Part shown: positions 38,501 through 46,726 of the stretch, piece after piece
Layout of the letters: the number at the start of each line of letters is the position of its first letter
How positions within the stretch are numbered: position 1 is the stretch's first letter
Source of the DNA: Litorivicinus lipolyticus
GTDB taxonomy: Bacteria; Pseudomonadota; Gammaproteobacteria; Pseudomonadales; Litorivicinaceae
DNA: 64,000 bases
Direction of reading: 5' to 3'
Assembly: GCF_009650135.1 (NCBI RefSeq)
Contig: NZ_CP045871.1
Coordinates: 1,178,001-1,242,000, forward strand
Position numbers and translations under genes: made by a program
The notes under the pieces: model-generated
Databases searched by the model: none
Seen by the model: the letters and a program-made list of their open reading frames with translations, nothing else
Told to the model about the DNA's origin: nothing

Positions 38501-41500
38501 TAATGTCCGGTACTTTGGCCAACTATAACAACGGCACAGCAACCGTAACCGGCCCGTTCAAAGTGTTTGAAGTCAACCTAAGCTCATCGTTGTGGGACAA
38601 TAAACTGACGGTCGGTGACTCCTACGCTCTCGTTCTAGACGACGGTGATATTCATGCGATCAAAGTCACCGTTGACAGCGGTTCTGGTGCGTATGTTGTC
38701 GATAGCGATGCCGCTGTTATCGATTTGAATGCGAATGAGGCAAGCGCCGTAGTCGCGCTGTCACAAGACTTGCGCTTTATCATTACCGATAACGATGCCA
38801 ACAATACCGAGTATATGAAACAAGGCTCGTTAGGGGATAATTGGTATTACGATCAAAACAACGATGTGTATGTCACGAACTACTACATAGCTAACCTGAA
38901 AGAGATCGTCGAAAAGCTCAGGGGCGCAATAGCGATTGCGGTTAGTTCAAACGGTTCACACCCGGACGAGCTGGCGGCGATAGCAAATAACGATGCCGCG
39001 TTAATTCAGGTTTGGCAGGACCTGCGTTCGTTCCAAATACAGGTAGCGACACCGGGTGCACTGGGGCCGGTGATCAATCAGGCTGAGGTGTTGGCGATTG
39101 CGTCGCGCTTACCGACCATTCATGAAACAGAAAAAGTGGATGTTAATAACGACGGTACTCGGACACTGGAGTACAAGTTAGATGGCAGTAGCCAAAAGGT
39201 AGTTGCCAAAACTGACGGTTGGTTACTGCAAGCGACCCCGCCAGTTTACGACCTGCGTACCGGGCCGATGGCGGGAAGCCAGGGTACCGGATCGCCGGGC
39301 CGTGAGGATGACGAGGGGCTGGCGTTCGCGCGGTTCTCGGATGTCGAAATTAACGACGCATTGGTCGATCGTTTTAGCAACATCATGCAATGGCGCCCCA
39401 ACGCAGTGGCAGGAGCGGATACGGAAGATGGCGGCTATGCAGGTGATGGTTATTACCAATATTTCGGGCTAGATCAAGACGTATACACCGTTGCAGATTT
39501 AACTGGCGTGTCCGGTGACACCCGGAAAATTACAGGCATTAAAACCAACCTACTCGAAACCAACGTCGTTGATTTTTACTCCGACGAAGCTGTGGGTGAG
39601 GGTCATAACCACACTGACAATATCGCTGACGATCATACGCATACTGATGACGTCACCGATGACCACGATCACGATAACTCTGCCGATCATTTAGGCGACA
39701 GCAATATTTTCCTGACCGGTGATAATGGTAAACGGCTTAACACAACGGCGATTGGTGATACTTTCACTGCCTGGACAACAGGTCAGGATAACGTGCGAAT
39801 TGCCGGGGCACGCACCAACCAAAGTGTCATTTCGTTTGAGGTGCAGCTAAGCGACGGCAGCATAGTCCCTGTCGATCTGGTTAAAGGTTGGCAGACGGTA
39901 ACCGCGGCCAACGATCAGGGCACAATCGAGGCGTTAATGCCACACCAAGTTGGTGTCGAAATTTATAGCGTGATCCTCAATATCCAAGACACTCATGGTC
40001 ACGAACACGAACGCGGTGCACCCTTCCACGCAGACGTGCCGATGTTCGTGTACAAAACCGTCGGTAATCTGCCGGCCGCTTATTACGATTACCTAAAACC
40101 GAATAGCGGAATCGTCTTCGACGCCATTGCGGACTACGCGTTACGGGTGACCTATCAAACCGCAAACGGTTTGGTCACGGATCACATCCAAATACCCGCG
40201 AAAAACAGCGGCGGGATCAACCTGCCCGTTAAAGGCGAGTTGGTTCGCATGGATTTGCTGGATGCAACCGGGGGCAAGCAGGCATACCTGGAAAACAATG
40301 TGATCTCGTCATTCGTCAACCCGACGGCATTGGCGAACCTGGTGCTGGGTGGCAACGACTGGTTTGGCGTCATATCAGACGTCGAACTGCCGGACTACCA
40401 TAACGGTCACGCGCTAACCTGGTCGGCGTCGGCCAATAACTTTATTGACCTGACCACGGGGGCGGTGACCCTGGCCAACCTAACGGCCAATAGTTCAATC
40501 ACGGCCACCTGGACTGAAAACGGTTCCCAACAGCAAACGACCATTGGGCTCGCCGCACTGTCGGACGAGTTATTGAGCGCCAGTTTGTTCCCGCACGGTT
40601 CGATTATCGTTGATGACGTTGCGTTGCCAGACAGTATGTTTGGATACGATGTGGTGTGGTCAAGTAATGCCACGTCTGTATTAACCAACGCGGGGGTAAA
40701 TGCAGCAACCGCCGCCGGCACGGCAACCTTAACGGCGACGCTACAAAATAGTGACGGTACGGCCCGCAGTATTTCCAAATCGTTTGACGTTGTTCCGGAC
40801 ACTGCTTTGGCGTCCGGACTGCAGTTTGATGTATTCGACCTAGGCTCGGTCTACGCAAATGCAGATATCGCAGGCGACAAGGAATTTAAAGCAGACGACG
40901 ACAAGCTGGGCTACGTCGCGTTGTTGCAGGGTGGATTGGATTTTGAAAACACCAACAAACTCTTTGAAGGCACCGCACGCAACGTCGTGTGGCACGCCCA
41001 AGACGCGCGGGACTTCAATGCCTACACGGTAGCCACGGTCGGTGGTAGCCAAAAGCTGTTTGGCAATAATGAAACTGAGTTCAGGCGATTTGTTAATGCG
41101 GCCTACCGCGGCCGCGAGGACGATACCAACATAGATGTAGTCGGTGATATTGCCGAAAACTCGTTATATGTATTCAGTGGATTGCTGCGCCCTGATACTA
41201 CTGACGATTATCACTTTAACCTGGACATGCGAGTGGAGGGCAGCTTTGCCATCGAGGTGAACGGCCAGATGCACCACTTCCAAAGCACCAACAATCTGAA
41301 AACCCATCACGACCCCATTGCACTTGAGGCCGGCGGCTCGTATAAAATTTGGGCCTCGGTGTTGATGTCTCGGGAAACCGTCGGTGCCAACAATGTTGAT
41401 CGGTACGACACGGTTGATCTTAAATGGTCGACCGCGGACCAACCCGGCGATAACGATTGGACCTATATCCCGGAGGGGTTGCTGAAACATACGCCGAACG

Positions 41501-41919
41501 TTGACATGTGGAGCGGCGGTAACGCGCCGTACGCTACATCGGGCCGTGTCACCTTCTTGGAACACGATGACGACTTCCAATTAAGTGACAGTACAACCTT
41601 TGATTTTGAAATCACTGGGCTTGGGTTTGGTGAATACACCGCGTATTTGGATAATACAGATAACTCCGGGGCCGCCAACAGCGAGGGCGCAAGCAGCGTC
41701 ACGCTGGACGGCACCTTGGAATTGGATTTTAGTGAATTTGACGCATCGGCCGTTAAAAGTGGCACGACACAAACTTTGGATCTGATTGTCGCCGACACGA
41801 TCACCGGGACCTTTGACACGATTAAAAAGGTTGGCCTTGATTCAGCGCTAACCGCGACGGTGACGTACGTCACCCCCTCAGATGGTTCGGACGACGTCCT
41901 TCGGTTAACTTTAGGGTAA
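29527..41919 (+). CDS. Giant type I-secreted multidomain protein with M66-like metalloprotease region
   Basis: 4,130 residues from ATG 29527 (GAGGG 7 bases upstream); the open frame continues upstream without a ribosome site. Order: N-terminal region with a carboxypeptidase-regulatory-like segment and EF-hand-like DLNGDGRINL; Ig-like repeats (about 540-1620); an unassigned block (about 1620-1935); a PA14-like domain (about 2010-2210); a cadherin-like fold (about 2535-2625); an M66/StcE-like region (about 2635-3000) with FFAQVAVHRP, LVEGRWVKL, PIPAAWVSPGNKIEI and HEFLGHGGGIGH; a His/Asp-rich stretch (EGHNHTDNIADDHTHTDDV); aBig-like folds; and a second PA14-like domain. No Sec signal and no RTX nonapeptides. 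The next three genes encode its secretion apparatus. It probably acts at the cell surface on glycoproteins or polysaccharide-bound proteins. Confidence 0.85.
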   Translation: MSKKPFSLDITGLDAPADPATLSEVFSGHEGLLLGDLATRPVVSSEDLEWLGVFALNAYSSDRLLSTDTPSGTAPAQSSQRAAQFIDSPVVGIGVYQQNVLIGTTDSSGGFSYSAANGPVTFKAGNLTVGSFDPSAAPSDSIITPFELAGASRDVDLLKDTSAEAQLALKIAKALQMLDQDGNPDNNIVIDDDTLAGVLADGDFDLSGSDSLASVFTVDEIADADATYHLEQSIDQFTGMDNVTDEKAIIDGYIANAEIWLDLNGDGRINLVNDDGVYQVGEDYFTTRYSSSDGRVVLRETFELNGQTLEASDFDVLVRSGVNIDTGIVNTLIFSAPAEATVVTPLTTLVKRATVDHNLSIEEAEAAVKNALVEHGATFSILHQDPIALLQQDADNSEALAAHKAAAKVVQAAMGVAQGLTTAADNANIVSTDTAQIAKLAIDTVMAELVETIVTNFQNTNADPAAAVVIDPTSATVIGGILDVVESEIQTLGNGALDSVVSAVKNGVKSDAVNAGADIDGATSVEDLSIEQAKALDTTAPGVVTVSPAQDGALVSDASPTLTIGLRRSGELAQRHYEGDVLIISIDSATPLTHALTAQDIQHGRTRVDLAALNLSLSDGSHTITVSSKDLAGNISAVTSFGLSVDTTAPAAPSIGSMAAFINDTTPTVTGTAEASSTITLYSGANTVGTTTADSSGNWSVTTDALATGANSLTAVAKDSAGYSSPASVAVTTTVDTTAPAAPTISLTSAITNDTTPTISGTAEALSTIRLYSGNSVVGTASADSSGDWSVTTNALATGANSLTATATDRAGNLSGSSVATSLTIDTAVPVVSAVSVPDAGSYKVGDSLTFTVTTSESVNVSDTPQLALTIGSATRQASYVSGSGTGALVFSYTVQSGDNDSDGLSVGALSLNGGAITDTAGNALNLTLNSVAATAAVLIDTAAPSAPTLVQNGNLVTVTAEADGVLTLVNAGVDITGRFSVIQSPAGTYTATADLAQFAQSETLALSVTVTDTAGNTSAASSAVNVTIDPTVPTVTSVTTPNAGSYNAGDSLSFTVNLSEDVSVTGTPQLALSVGGVTQQASYVSGDGTSALVFSYTVQSGDNDSDGIAVSGLALNGGTVTDSAGNALSIGLNQVGATAAILVDTAAPNAPSITNPGATVGATPTLSGTAEASASVTLTSAGETVGTGTADTSGNWVITTTALSTGTPSVVATATDNAGNTSAASTALAITVDATAPTVVSVTTPAASRSNAGDVLTFTVNTSENVNVTGTPQLALSIGGDTRQASYVSGDGTSSLVFAYTVQQGDNDSDGIAVGTLSLNGGTLSDSVGNALILGLTGVGDTAAVLVDTIAPSVQAISLSGKVITVTGEASGTLKIKDGATDITTKFTVTESSGTYTATANPSQFDGSENLSLTATVTDAAGNESPASTALSGAIDTTVPSQPAASTSGNVLTVTGERGGILKLFDSVTDVTSKFTISEDNGTYTARANVSEFSSPANLDLSLTATLTDASGNVSSASSSAAMTVDNTVYATTQVVTSAAEYASNQPTLEGTGEVGSTVTLLASGSSVGSGVVGSDGTWTIQTSALADGYLQLDLSTDHGGGTTVAQSAVYSMTINTSSFAARTLQKMYDGVEEIHLDSSLYRMGFVEDASNAWVEGVKTTADRLGTVLYGFETTSPNATTAISVDNLDDEARDRAGLMALAETSHNNKTIRVGTFAHDNLFADAVGRDPQSDGLARITANFLTELTGGKHQIGGVEPLRIMSITAGVYFDDQQFDANDHNRRSYIDAIDSNENEGRLHKDMGLYIDSVNSGSQSQIYDFIDDIAGPNRDWGTQYDVIMVRPSIDDAYRDILLDWAADTGGALLFTYDTSPNRPDVVDPHPGTTQYLQSIGIDPVGKVRVATGDYGPSRIDPFQANALKAALGIFIDDQGSASDNRLVRVDDFTLPSEIYDANGLKLADVTWATSDSTAMSATGVVNASGDVTLTATITALDGTTSSVDHYITAVKLLDSDGDSAEPGLRFEFLNWISGQQNRSFGRANQLYETDLSQPEISRQPQEIFDLAAQGNLGSIVTSQLTLDLQSSAGSSFTTARDGFSDINAVDHVMLVTGYLVANSTGNHDLEFGVNRDNMMQVFVETDSGYQEALTDTALKQLTNMDMTAGEAYRVVAMVRKNSNVRSFSMQWKEPGDTVFADIPADNLVARPSVYPVAGRTDGNFFDFIDFTKDPWSVQAAAAANTDLNGDTVWNQDEFDAVYPDIKPVQVSEEISLDLEYYQAPVQNLLLTDAVMADAKTVSLNVYDDATGNLTHSLYNWSLDTSSTITMASFASQLQTKLRADLSDNNLTVSVTGGVITVDDPNLGLVFEELIVGKTAALAPITFDITQTKAQIQAQGAGLRTAAGLSASFPNNADASGAFIGSLANTSRFSFQSSEFELNNVKIYSSKTERFIDDQTWVGNNSSDFADADAYDDKWKVHGTLEKTLNYYTGLRWDVQFDGGNGGTQKLVYKVHKGGSGGWETVTPTLAKIHSSTLYDDLIENVSEAGRKGSTISLGDITGQISVDATDLAASSPFSVLEQPLFGVVSIAADGSYRYNPTDARFQGFDQFHIQVTDVAGRTHVVPVTIGTNDGVVEETSQTAVVEFADPTYVAPATSEYNTSTAGSAWTFEDLFFAQVAVHRPDSPYLNLVEGRWVKLKLNISALSASVDAPMFEVVVKDIDGQIVGTRVLTGPGTIPTELDLPGIDNLATGAGHNDADSYTVPIPAAWVSPGNKIEILANGVSLADRADFTAKNYADSDGYITPNIVGGGSPDISIGHFTLGAYNDTFLYISTNDFAADILASVPAQKVELLYRSGSTLVETIRNRTMWDSPSTISSDHSIAGGAASYIETFTKPFGWGYPGWARNLAIAVKKANFMSPLPGGMNYPDWMYASLSPDVGGGVGGGQTGSGNTASTATIHEFLGHGGGIGHPTEQAYSFAYNWKHTANDTTPLNQLTTLMSGTLANYNNGTATVTGPFKVFEVNLSSSLWDNKLTVGDSYALVLDDGDIHAIKVTVDSGSGAYVVDSDAAVIDLNANEASAVVALSQDLRFIITDNDANNTEYMKQGSLGDNWYYDQNNDVYVTNYYIANLKEIVEKLRGAIAIAVSSNGSHPDELAAIANNDAALIQVWQDLRSFQIQVATPGALGPVINQAEVLAIASRLPTIHETEKVDVNNDGTRTLEYKLDGSSQKVVAKTDGWLLQATPPVYDLRTGPMAGSQGTGSPGREDDEGLAFARFSDVEINDALVDRFSNIMQWRPNAVAGADTEDGGYAGDGYYQYFGLDQDVYTVADLTGVSGDTRKITGIKTNLLETNVVDFYSDEAVGEGHNHTDNIADDHTHTDDVTDDHDHDNSADHLGDSNIFLTGDNGKRLNTTAIGDTFTAWTTGQDNVRIAGARTNQSVISFEVQLSDGSIVPVDLVKGWQTVTAANDQGTIEALMPHQVGVEIYSVILNIQDTHGHEHERGAPFHADVPMFVYKTVGNLPAAYYDYLKPNSGIVFDAIADYALRVTYQTANGLVTDHIQIPAKNSGGINLPVKGELVRMDLLDATGGKQAYLENNVISSFVNPTALANLVLGGNDWFGVISDVELPDYHNGHALTWSASANNFIDLTTGAVTLANLTANSSITATWTENGSQQQTTIGLAALSDELLSASLFPHGSIIVDDVALPDSMFGYDVVWSSNATSVLTNAGVNAATAAGTATLTATLQNSDGTARSISKSFDVVPDTALASGLQFDVFDLGSVYANADIAGDKEFKADDDKLGYVALLQGGLDFENTNKLFEGTARNVVWHAQDARDFNAYTVATVGGSQKLFGNNETEFRRFVNAAYRGREDDTNIDVVGDIAENSLYVFSGLLRPDTTDDYHFNLDMRVEGSFAIEVNGQMHHFQSTNNLKTHHDPIALEAGGSYKIWASVLMSRETVGANNVDRYDTVDLKWSTADQPGDNDWTYIPEGLLKHTPNVDMWSGGNAPYATSGRVTFLEHDDDFQLSDSTTFDFEITGLGFGEYTAYLDNTDNSGAANSEGASSVTLDGTLELDFSEFDASAVKSGTTQTLDLIVADTITGTFDTIKKVGLDSALTATVTYVTPSDGSDDVLRLTLG
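31440..34380 (+). repeat. Tandem Ig-like (Bap/cadherin-like) domain repeats in the giant protein
   Basis: About ten domains of two alternating types. One type reads DTTAPAAPSI...GTAEASSTITLYSG... GNWSVTTDALATG. The other reads AGSYKVGDSLTFTV...QLALTIG...FSYTVQSGDNDSDG. DNA identity between copies is moderate, so the expansion is older than the 24-base copA repeats. They make the extended stalk of the protein. Confidence 0.85.
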
Positions 41920-41925
41920 TGAATT

Positions 41926-43191
41926 TTGATTAAATTAAGTGTAATAACAGCCGTCGCCACGGGCGCAATGTTACTGGTCTCGGGCTTGCCAGTGGCTGCG
42001 CAAACAGCCGTCGCCGGCGGCGTTCAAACCGATCTACATACACTAGCGGGCCTGCGGCAGCAGGCCCTGGCCACCTCTCCGGCGGTCAAAATCGCGCGTG
42101 CTGATGTGGCCGCGGCTGGGTATTCCGCCGAGATCGTCGAATCCGAAAGGCTGGCGAAGTTTTCGACCAGCGTCGAAGCGCTAACCGGGAACGTCACGGA
42201 CAACACCATCAATCTGAACCTGACTAAAAATATCTTTTCGTTTGGACGATACCCGGCTCAGCAAAAACGCGCGGCGTTGGATCAAGCGGTGTCGCAGGAT
42301 CGGTTGGCCATTGCCGTGCAAGACACTGAAATCCAGTTGGTCGACTATTATTTCGATTGGTGGATGGCACACCGTATCAACAGTATTCGTCAGCACGCGG
42401 TGGACCAAGCGTCCAAATTACACGCACAGATCCAGGAGCGCGCGGATCTGGGATTGTTGTCCAACGCCGATTTGACCAGCTCGCTACTGCAACTGGACCG
42501 CTTGGACCGGTCTTTGCTGAATTCAGAATTGGACGCCACGAAGGCGCAATCTGATTTGACCTTTTTTGTGGGTGCGGATTTGAGCGTGGGCAAGCTGGAA
42601 AACAACCTGCCAGAGTCGACCCCGGTATCGATGGGTGCAACGTTGGACGTCGAGTCTGTGTTGAAACATAGCGTTGAGCTGTCAGTCCTTAAAAAAGAGT
42701 TGGCCGCGAATACCGCTCAAATCGAGGTCGTGCGTTTATCAAACCGCCCGACCCTGGATGCGGTTGCGCGCGTAACGGTCGACGACCCCATCACCCCAAG
42801 CCAAGGCACGCGGGAGGGCGTCGGCTTGATGTTCAACATGACGCTGAATCCTAAGCGTTTGATCGCTGCGCAAGTGGGCGAGTTGCTCGCGCAGGCCGAC
42901 CGAATCGAAGCCGAGTTGATGGCGGCGGAACGTGACTTGAGCATGACGCTGTTAACCCTTGAACGCACGTTGAATGACTACGCGACCAAGTACCCTCGTC
43001 TTGAACAGTCCAGAACCCGTTCAGCGGATTCGTTGGCGTCCAACGCTCGACGTTTTCAAGCGGGAACCGCCGACTGGCGTGAGCTGCTGTCCTCAATTGC
43101 CGAGACGGCGGAACTAGAAGTCGCCATCGCGCGGTTGCAGATCGCCGCTATCGCGGCGACCGCACGCCTCAACGCGATGAAGCATGGATAA
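41926..43191 (+). CDS. TolC-family outer-membrane efflux protein
   Basis: 421 residues starting at TTG 41926, seven bases after the giant gene's stop codon; the only nearby ATG is out of frame. The signal peptide ends at LPVAAQTAVA. The TolC repeat pattern is visible: LRQQALATSPAVKIARADVAA, LTKNIFSFGRYPAQ in the beta-strand region, long coiled-coil helices (DRLDRSLLNSELDATKAQSD) and the second half ARRFQAGTADWRELLSSIAE. It forms the outer-membrane channel for the type I exporter encoded next. It overlaps the ABC gene by 8 bases. Confidence 0.9.
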   Translation: MIKLSVITAVATGAMLLVSGLPVAAQTAVAGGVQTDLHTLAGLRQQALATSPAVKIARADVAAAGYSAEIVESERLAKFSTSVEALTGNVTDNTINLNLTKNIFSFGRYPAQQKRAALDQAVSQDRLAIAVQDTEIQLVDYYFDWWMAHRINSIRQHAVDQASKLHAQIQERADLGLLSNADLTSSLLQLDRLDRSLLNSELDATKAQSDLTFFVGADLSVGKLENNLPESTPVSMGATLDVESVLKHSVELSVLKKELAANTAQIEVVRLSNRPTLDAVARVTVDDPITPSQGTREGVGLMFNMTLNPKRLIAAQVGELLAQADRIEAELMAAERDLSMTLLTLERTLNDYATKYPRLEQSRTRSADSLASNARRFQAGTADWRELLSSIAETAELEVAIARLQIAAIAATARLNAMKHG

Positions 43192-45274
43192 AGCGGTCGA
43201 TACCGCGCCCAGTCCGTTAGAGGCCCACAAGCGCAATCTGCTTGGGGCGCTACTGAGGTTAGCGACGATCAAGCGACAAACGGTGGATGTCGCCGTGGTC
43301 CGGGATACCGTAGACGCCGTGCCCGGCGTCGACGCCGCCGGCAATATCAAAGCGGTGTGCACGCAACTGGCGATTCAATCACCGGTCTTCAAAAAATCAC
43401 CCCAGCAGCTGGTCGCCCCGTTCCTGGCGATACTGCCCGGACCGGATGTGGCGGTGGTGGCGGGGCAAGTCGACGGTGTCCACTGGACACTGGGCCGGTA
43501 TGCCAGCGATGGGGCATTTACCGAAACGACGATAGACGCCTTCGAGCCGGGTACCTCGTTCGTCGGCATCGAGTACCAATCTAATATTCCGTTGCGCCGC
43601 AGCCATACCTTTAAACTGATCGTGGGTGAGTTGCTGTCCCAGCGCCGACCGATTTTTGAAGTGGCGTTGGCTGGGATATTCATGATGTTCCTGGCGGTGT
43701 CGGTGTCGCTGTTTTCCATCCAAGTTTATGACCGTGTTATTCCCTCATCCGCGCAGGCGACCTTGTTGGTACTGGCCTCCGGGGCATTCTTGGCGCTGAT
43801 TTTTGAGTTGCTATTAAAATTCGCCCGTTCCGGGGTGGTAGAAAAGCTGACCGATAGCGTCGACATTAATTTGGCCCGCAGCGTCATGGCGCGTTTTTTA
43901 GGCGTGCGATTCGACAAACTTCCAGCCAGCGTCGGCAGTGCAACCCAAGTGCTGAAAGGCTACGAGACGGTTCGCGGCTTCCTGGTGAGCTTTTTAACCA
44001 TGTGCACCGTCGATATGCCGGTCGCTATTTTTCTGTTGGGCCTGGTTTTCCTGATTGGTGGACAGTTAGCGCTGATTCCGGCCGCGTTCTTTGGTGTCGG
44101 CTTGGTATTGGCGGTGTTTTTCCATCGACGCCTAACGGTGTTGGCCGGGCTGTCCCAGAACGCCCATTCGCGCAAAACTGGGATTTTGGTTGAAAGCGTC
44201 GAGGCGGCCGAAACGTTAAAGTCGAACAACGCGCGCTGGCGCGTATTATCCCAGTGGGTTAGTACCACCAATTCGGCGCGTGACATTGATAATCAGTTAA
44301 AGCACGTATCCGAGAACGCGCAGTATATTTTGCTGCTATTTCAGCAGATTTCTTACATCTCGCTAATCAGTGTCGGGGCGTTACAGGTGATTCAGGGCAA
44401 CCTGACCATTGGCAGTGTTATTGGCTGCTCCATTCTGTCGGGCCGAATATTGACACCGATCAGCCAAATCCCCTCGCTTATGATTAACTGGGCGCATGCG
44501 AAAATGGCGCTCAAATCGCTGGAGAGCTATTGGAATCTGCCGCAAGAAAATGAAGGTGAGACGACCAGCTATTCCGAGCGGCTGCGCGGGCCAATTGAGC
44601 TGACCCGGGTGCCGTCCCTTCGCGTGAACACGGGCGAACGTGTCGGTCTGGTTGGCCCCGTGGGATCCGGCAAGTCGAGCCTGATTCGTTTGTTGCTTGG
44701 ACTGATCGGTGCCGAGCAGGGCAAAGTCCAGATCGGGCACCTGAGTATTGCGACCTTGGACCGGGTCGCGCTGGCGCGTGATATTGGCTACGTGTCCCAG
44801 GAAGCGCGTCTGATTTCGGGGACCATTCGGGACAATTTGATTCTCGGAATGCCGGACCCGGGCGAAGCACGTATTGCTGATGCCTGTGCGTTAACGGGCG
44901 TGACGGATTACATTATCGGCCCGTCGCCCAAGGGGCTCGAGACCGCGATTAATGAAAGTGGCGCGGGCTTGTCGGGTGGCCAAAAACAATTGATCCATCT
45001 GACGCGCGCGCTATTAAAACAGCCCAGTATTTTGCTGTTGGATGAACCGACGGCGTCGCTCGACGGCGGGCTGGAACAGCGGGTGATCGACGCGTTAGGC
45101 CAATACTGCGAGAAAAACCCCGAGACCATACTGGTGGTGGCAAGTCACCGGCCGAAGGTGTTTGGCTTGGTTAACCGATTAATCGTGGTCACGAATGGTG
45201 AAATTTCGATGGATGACACCCGAGATGCGGTTTTGGCGCGTATTGCGCCGGGTACTGAAAGGCCAACGGTATGA
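43184..45274 (+). CDS. Type I secretion ABC transporter (LapB/HlyB-like)
   Basis: 696 residues. An N-terminal C39-like domain (about 1-130) lacks a catalytic Cys-His pair in the expected place, as in HlyB/LapB, so it binds substrate rather than cleaving. Six membrane helices follow (FEVALAGIFMMFLAVSVSLF; LVSFLTMCTVDMPVAIFLLG). ATPase domain: Walker A GPVGSGKSSL, Q-loop GYVSQEARL, signature GLSGGQKQL, Walker B ILLLDEPTASLD and H-loop VASHRP. It drives export of the giant protein encoded upstream. Its stop overlaps the start of the membrane-fusion gene. Confidence 0.93.
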   Translation: MDKAVDTAPSPLEAHKRNLLGALLRLATIKRQTVDVAVVRDTVDAVPGVDAAGNIKAVCTQLAIQSPVFKKSPQQLVAPFLAILPGPDVAVVAGQVDGVHWTLGRYASDGAFTETTIDAFEPGTSFVGIEYQSNIPLRRSHTFKLIVGELLSQRRPIFEVALAGIFMMFLAVSVSLFSIQVYDRVIPSSAQATLLVLASGAFLALIFELLLKFARSGVVEKLTDSVDINLARSVMARFLGVRFDKLPASVGSATQVLKGYETVRGFLVSFLTMCTVDMPVAIFLLGLVFLIGGQLALIPAAFFGVGLVLAVFFHRRLTVLAGLSQNAHSRKTGILVESVEAAETLKSNNARWRVLSQWVSTTNSARDIDNQLKHVSENAQYILLLFQQISYISLISVGALQVIQGNLTIGSVIGCSILSGRILTPISQIPSLMINWAHAKMALKSLESYWNLPQENEGETTSYSERLRGPIELTRVPSLRVNTGERVGLVGPVGSGKSSLIRLLLGLIGAEQGKVQIGHLSIATLDRVALARDIGYVSQEARLISGTIRDNLILGMPDPGEARIADACALTGVTDYIIGPSPKGLETAINESGAGLSGGQKQLIHLTRALLKQPSILLLDEPTASLDGGLEQRVIDALGQYCEKNPETILVVASHRPKVFGLVNRLIVVTNGEISMDDTRDAVLARIAPGTERPTV

Positions 45275-46398
45275 GACAGGCCTCACCGATTTACCTGGTC
45301 GCCGGATTGGTGAGTTGTTTTCTGATCTGGGCGTACCACTTCGAAATTGATGAGTCGGTGCGTGCCACCGGCTCGATCGCACCTGCCGGTCGCATCCAGA
45401 TCGTACAGGTTGCCGATGGTGGCGTGCTGGAAGCGCTGTACATCAACGAGGGTGACCGCGTGGTAAAAGGGCAGGTAATCGCCAAGCTCGAAGACACGCG
45501 GGCCAGCGCACGCAAAAGTGAGCTGGACGCACAGCTGGCGGCACTGCAAGTGCGTCGAATGCGCGCCCAAGCCGAAGCAAGCGGCACACCATTGTCGTTC
45601 GTCGACTTGCCGGCCCAATGGAGCGGATTAATCGAGGCGCAACGCGCGCTATTTTTGGCCAGCCAAGATCGCCAACAAAAAGCGGTGGATGCGTTGGCGT
45701 CGTCAGTCAGCTTGGCCAAGCGCGAGTACGACATGATGTCGAAACTTACGCGCGGTGGTGACGCAACCAATATTCAGCTGTTGCAAGCTCAGCGTGATTT
45801 TGTCGATCGTACGCAGGCACTCGAGGATGCCAAGCTGCAATACCGGACCCAAGCGCTGGGAGAAATTGCAGAGATCGACGGCCAGTTGTTCTCGCTTAAA
45901 TTTTCAATTGATGAGCGTGAAAATATTGTCGCCAAGACCACAATAACCGCGCCGAAATCCGGCATTGTAACCAGCCTCAAGTACGCGACACTCGGTGCGT
46001 CTGTTTCGGCCGGTGAAGCCTTCGTCTCAATCGCGCCAATTGATGAGACCTTGGAGTTGGAATTGGAAATTGACCCAACTGATGTCGGATCCTTGCGACT
46101 GGGTATGCCGATCAAACTATCCCTAGGCGCGTTTGATCCAGCGATATTCGGTACTGTCACTGGCCAATTAAAGCTGATCAGCGCCGACGTTGTGCCGGCC
46201 AATGATGCGACTCGAAAAGCGGCTTATTTCAAAGGGGTTGCCGATGTCGACTGGGCGTCTAATTCGCGCATTGATGCGTCGCTGTTAAGGCCAGGGATGA
46301 CCGCGACAGTTGATATTAAAACCGGTAGCAGGACGGTGCTGTTGTATCTATTTAAGCCCTTGCTTCGTGGCTCGTCGACGGTATTTACCGAGCGTTAG
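45271..46398 (+). CDS. Type I secretion membrane-fusion protein (HlyD/LapC family)
   Basis: 375 residues. There is one N-terminal anchor (IYLVAGLVSCFLIWAYHF), then a lipoyl half VADGGVLEALYINEGDRVVKG, a coiled coil (about 95-225), the second lipoyl half TAPKSGIVTSLKYATLGASV and a beta-barrel domain (LELEIDPTDVGSLRLGMPI). It ends with LRPGMTATVDIKTGSRTVLLYL, the standard HlyD tail. It bridges the ABC transporter and the TolC channel. It is the last gene of the secretion operon, which covers 29527-46398. Confidence 0.92.
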   Translation: MRQASPIYLVAGLVSCFLIWAYHFEIDESVRATGSIAPAGRIQIVQVADGGVLEALYINEGDRVVKGQVIAKLEDTRASARKSELDAQLAALQVRRMRAQAEASGTPLSFVDLPAQWSGLIEAQRALFLASQDRQQKAVDALASSVSLAKREYDMMSKLTRGGDATNIQLLQAQRDFVDRTQALEDAKLQYRTQALGEIAEIDGQLFSLKFSIDERENIVAKTTITAPKSGIVTSLKYATLGASVSAGEAFVSIAPIDETLELELEIDPTDVGSLRLGMPIKLSLGAFDPAIFGTVTGQLKLISADVVPANDATRKAAYFKGVADVDWASNSRIDASLLRPGMTATVDIKTGSRTVLLYLFKPLLRGSSTVFTER

Positions 46399-46726
46399 TG
46401 AAAATCCAATACCCAGCCCAGCAAATTACTCGCCTTCGCTGACATCACCTCGTTTCACTGCTGTTTGTGCTCAACTCAATGTCTTGGTTTGAGGCGAACG
46501 TAATCTAATTGTCGGGCCACCAAGAGACGAATAGGCCAACCAAATCGGTCGAACAACGATCCGGCGTGGTAACGACAGGAATAACGCCCCGGTGGAGTCT
46601 TGCACTCGCAATCCTAGATTTCCATGTCACTTTTGAATCATTCTGTCATAAGGATAGGCGAAGCTGGCTGTGGAAAGCCGTTTCGGACGCGAGGACTTTC
46701 AATATCAGTAACGGCAGTCAAACATC
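46399..46726. other. Intergenic stretch, no gene seen
   Basis: About 330 bases after the secretion operon. No hairpin with a T run, repeat or RNA was recognised, and only short frames are open. Confidence 0.5.

Noticed and set aside
30160..41960. Many long minus-strand frames opposite the giant gene
   Set aside because: They follow from its high GC content and repeats; none has motifs or ribosome sites, while the + frame contains clear domains throughout.
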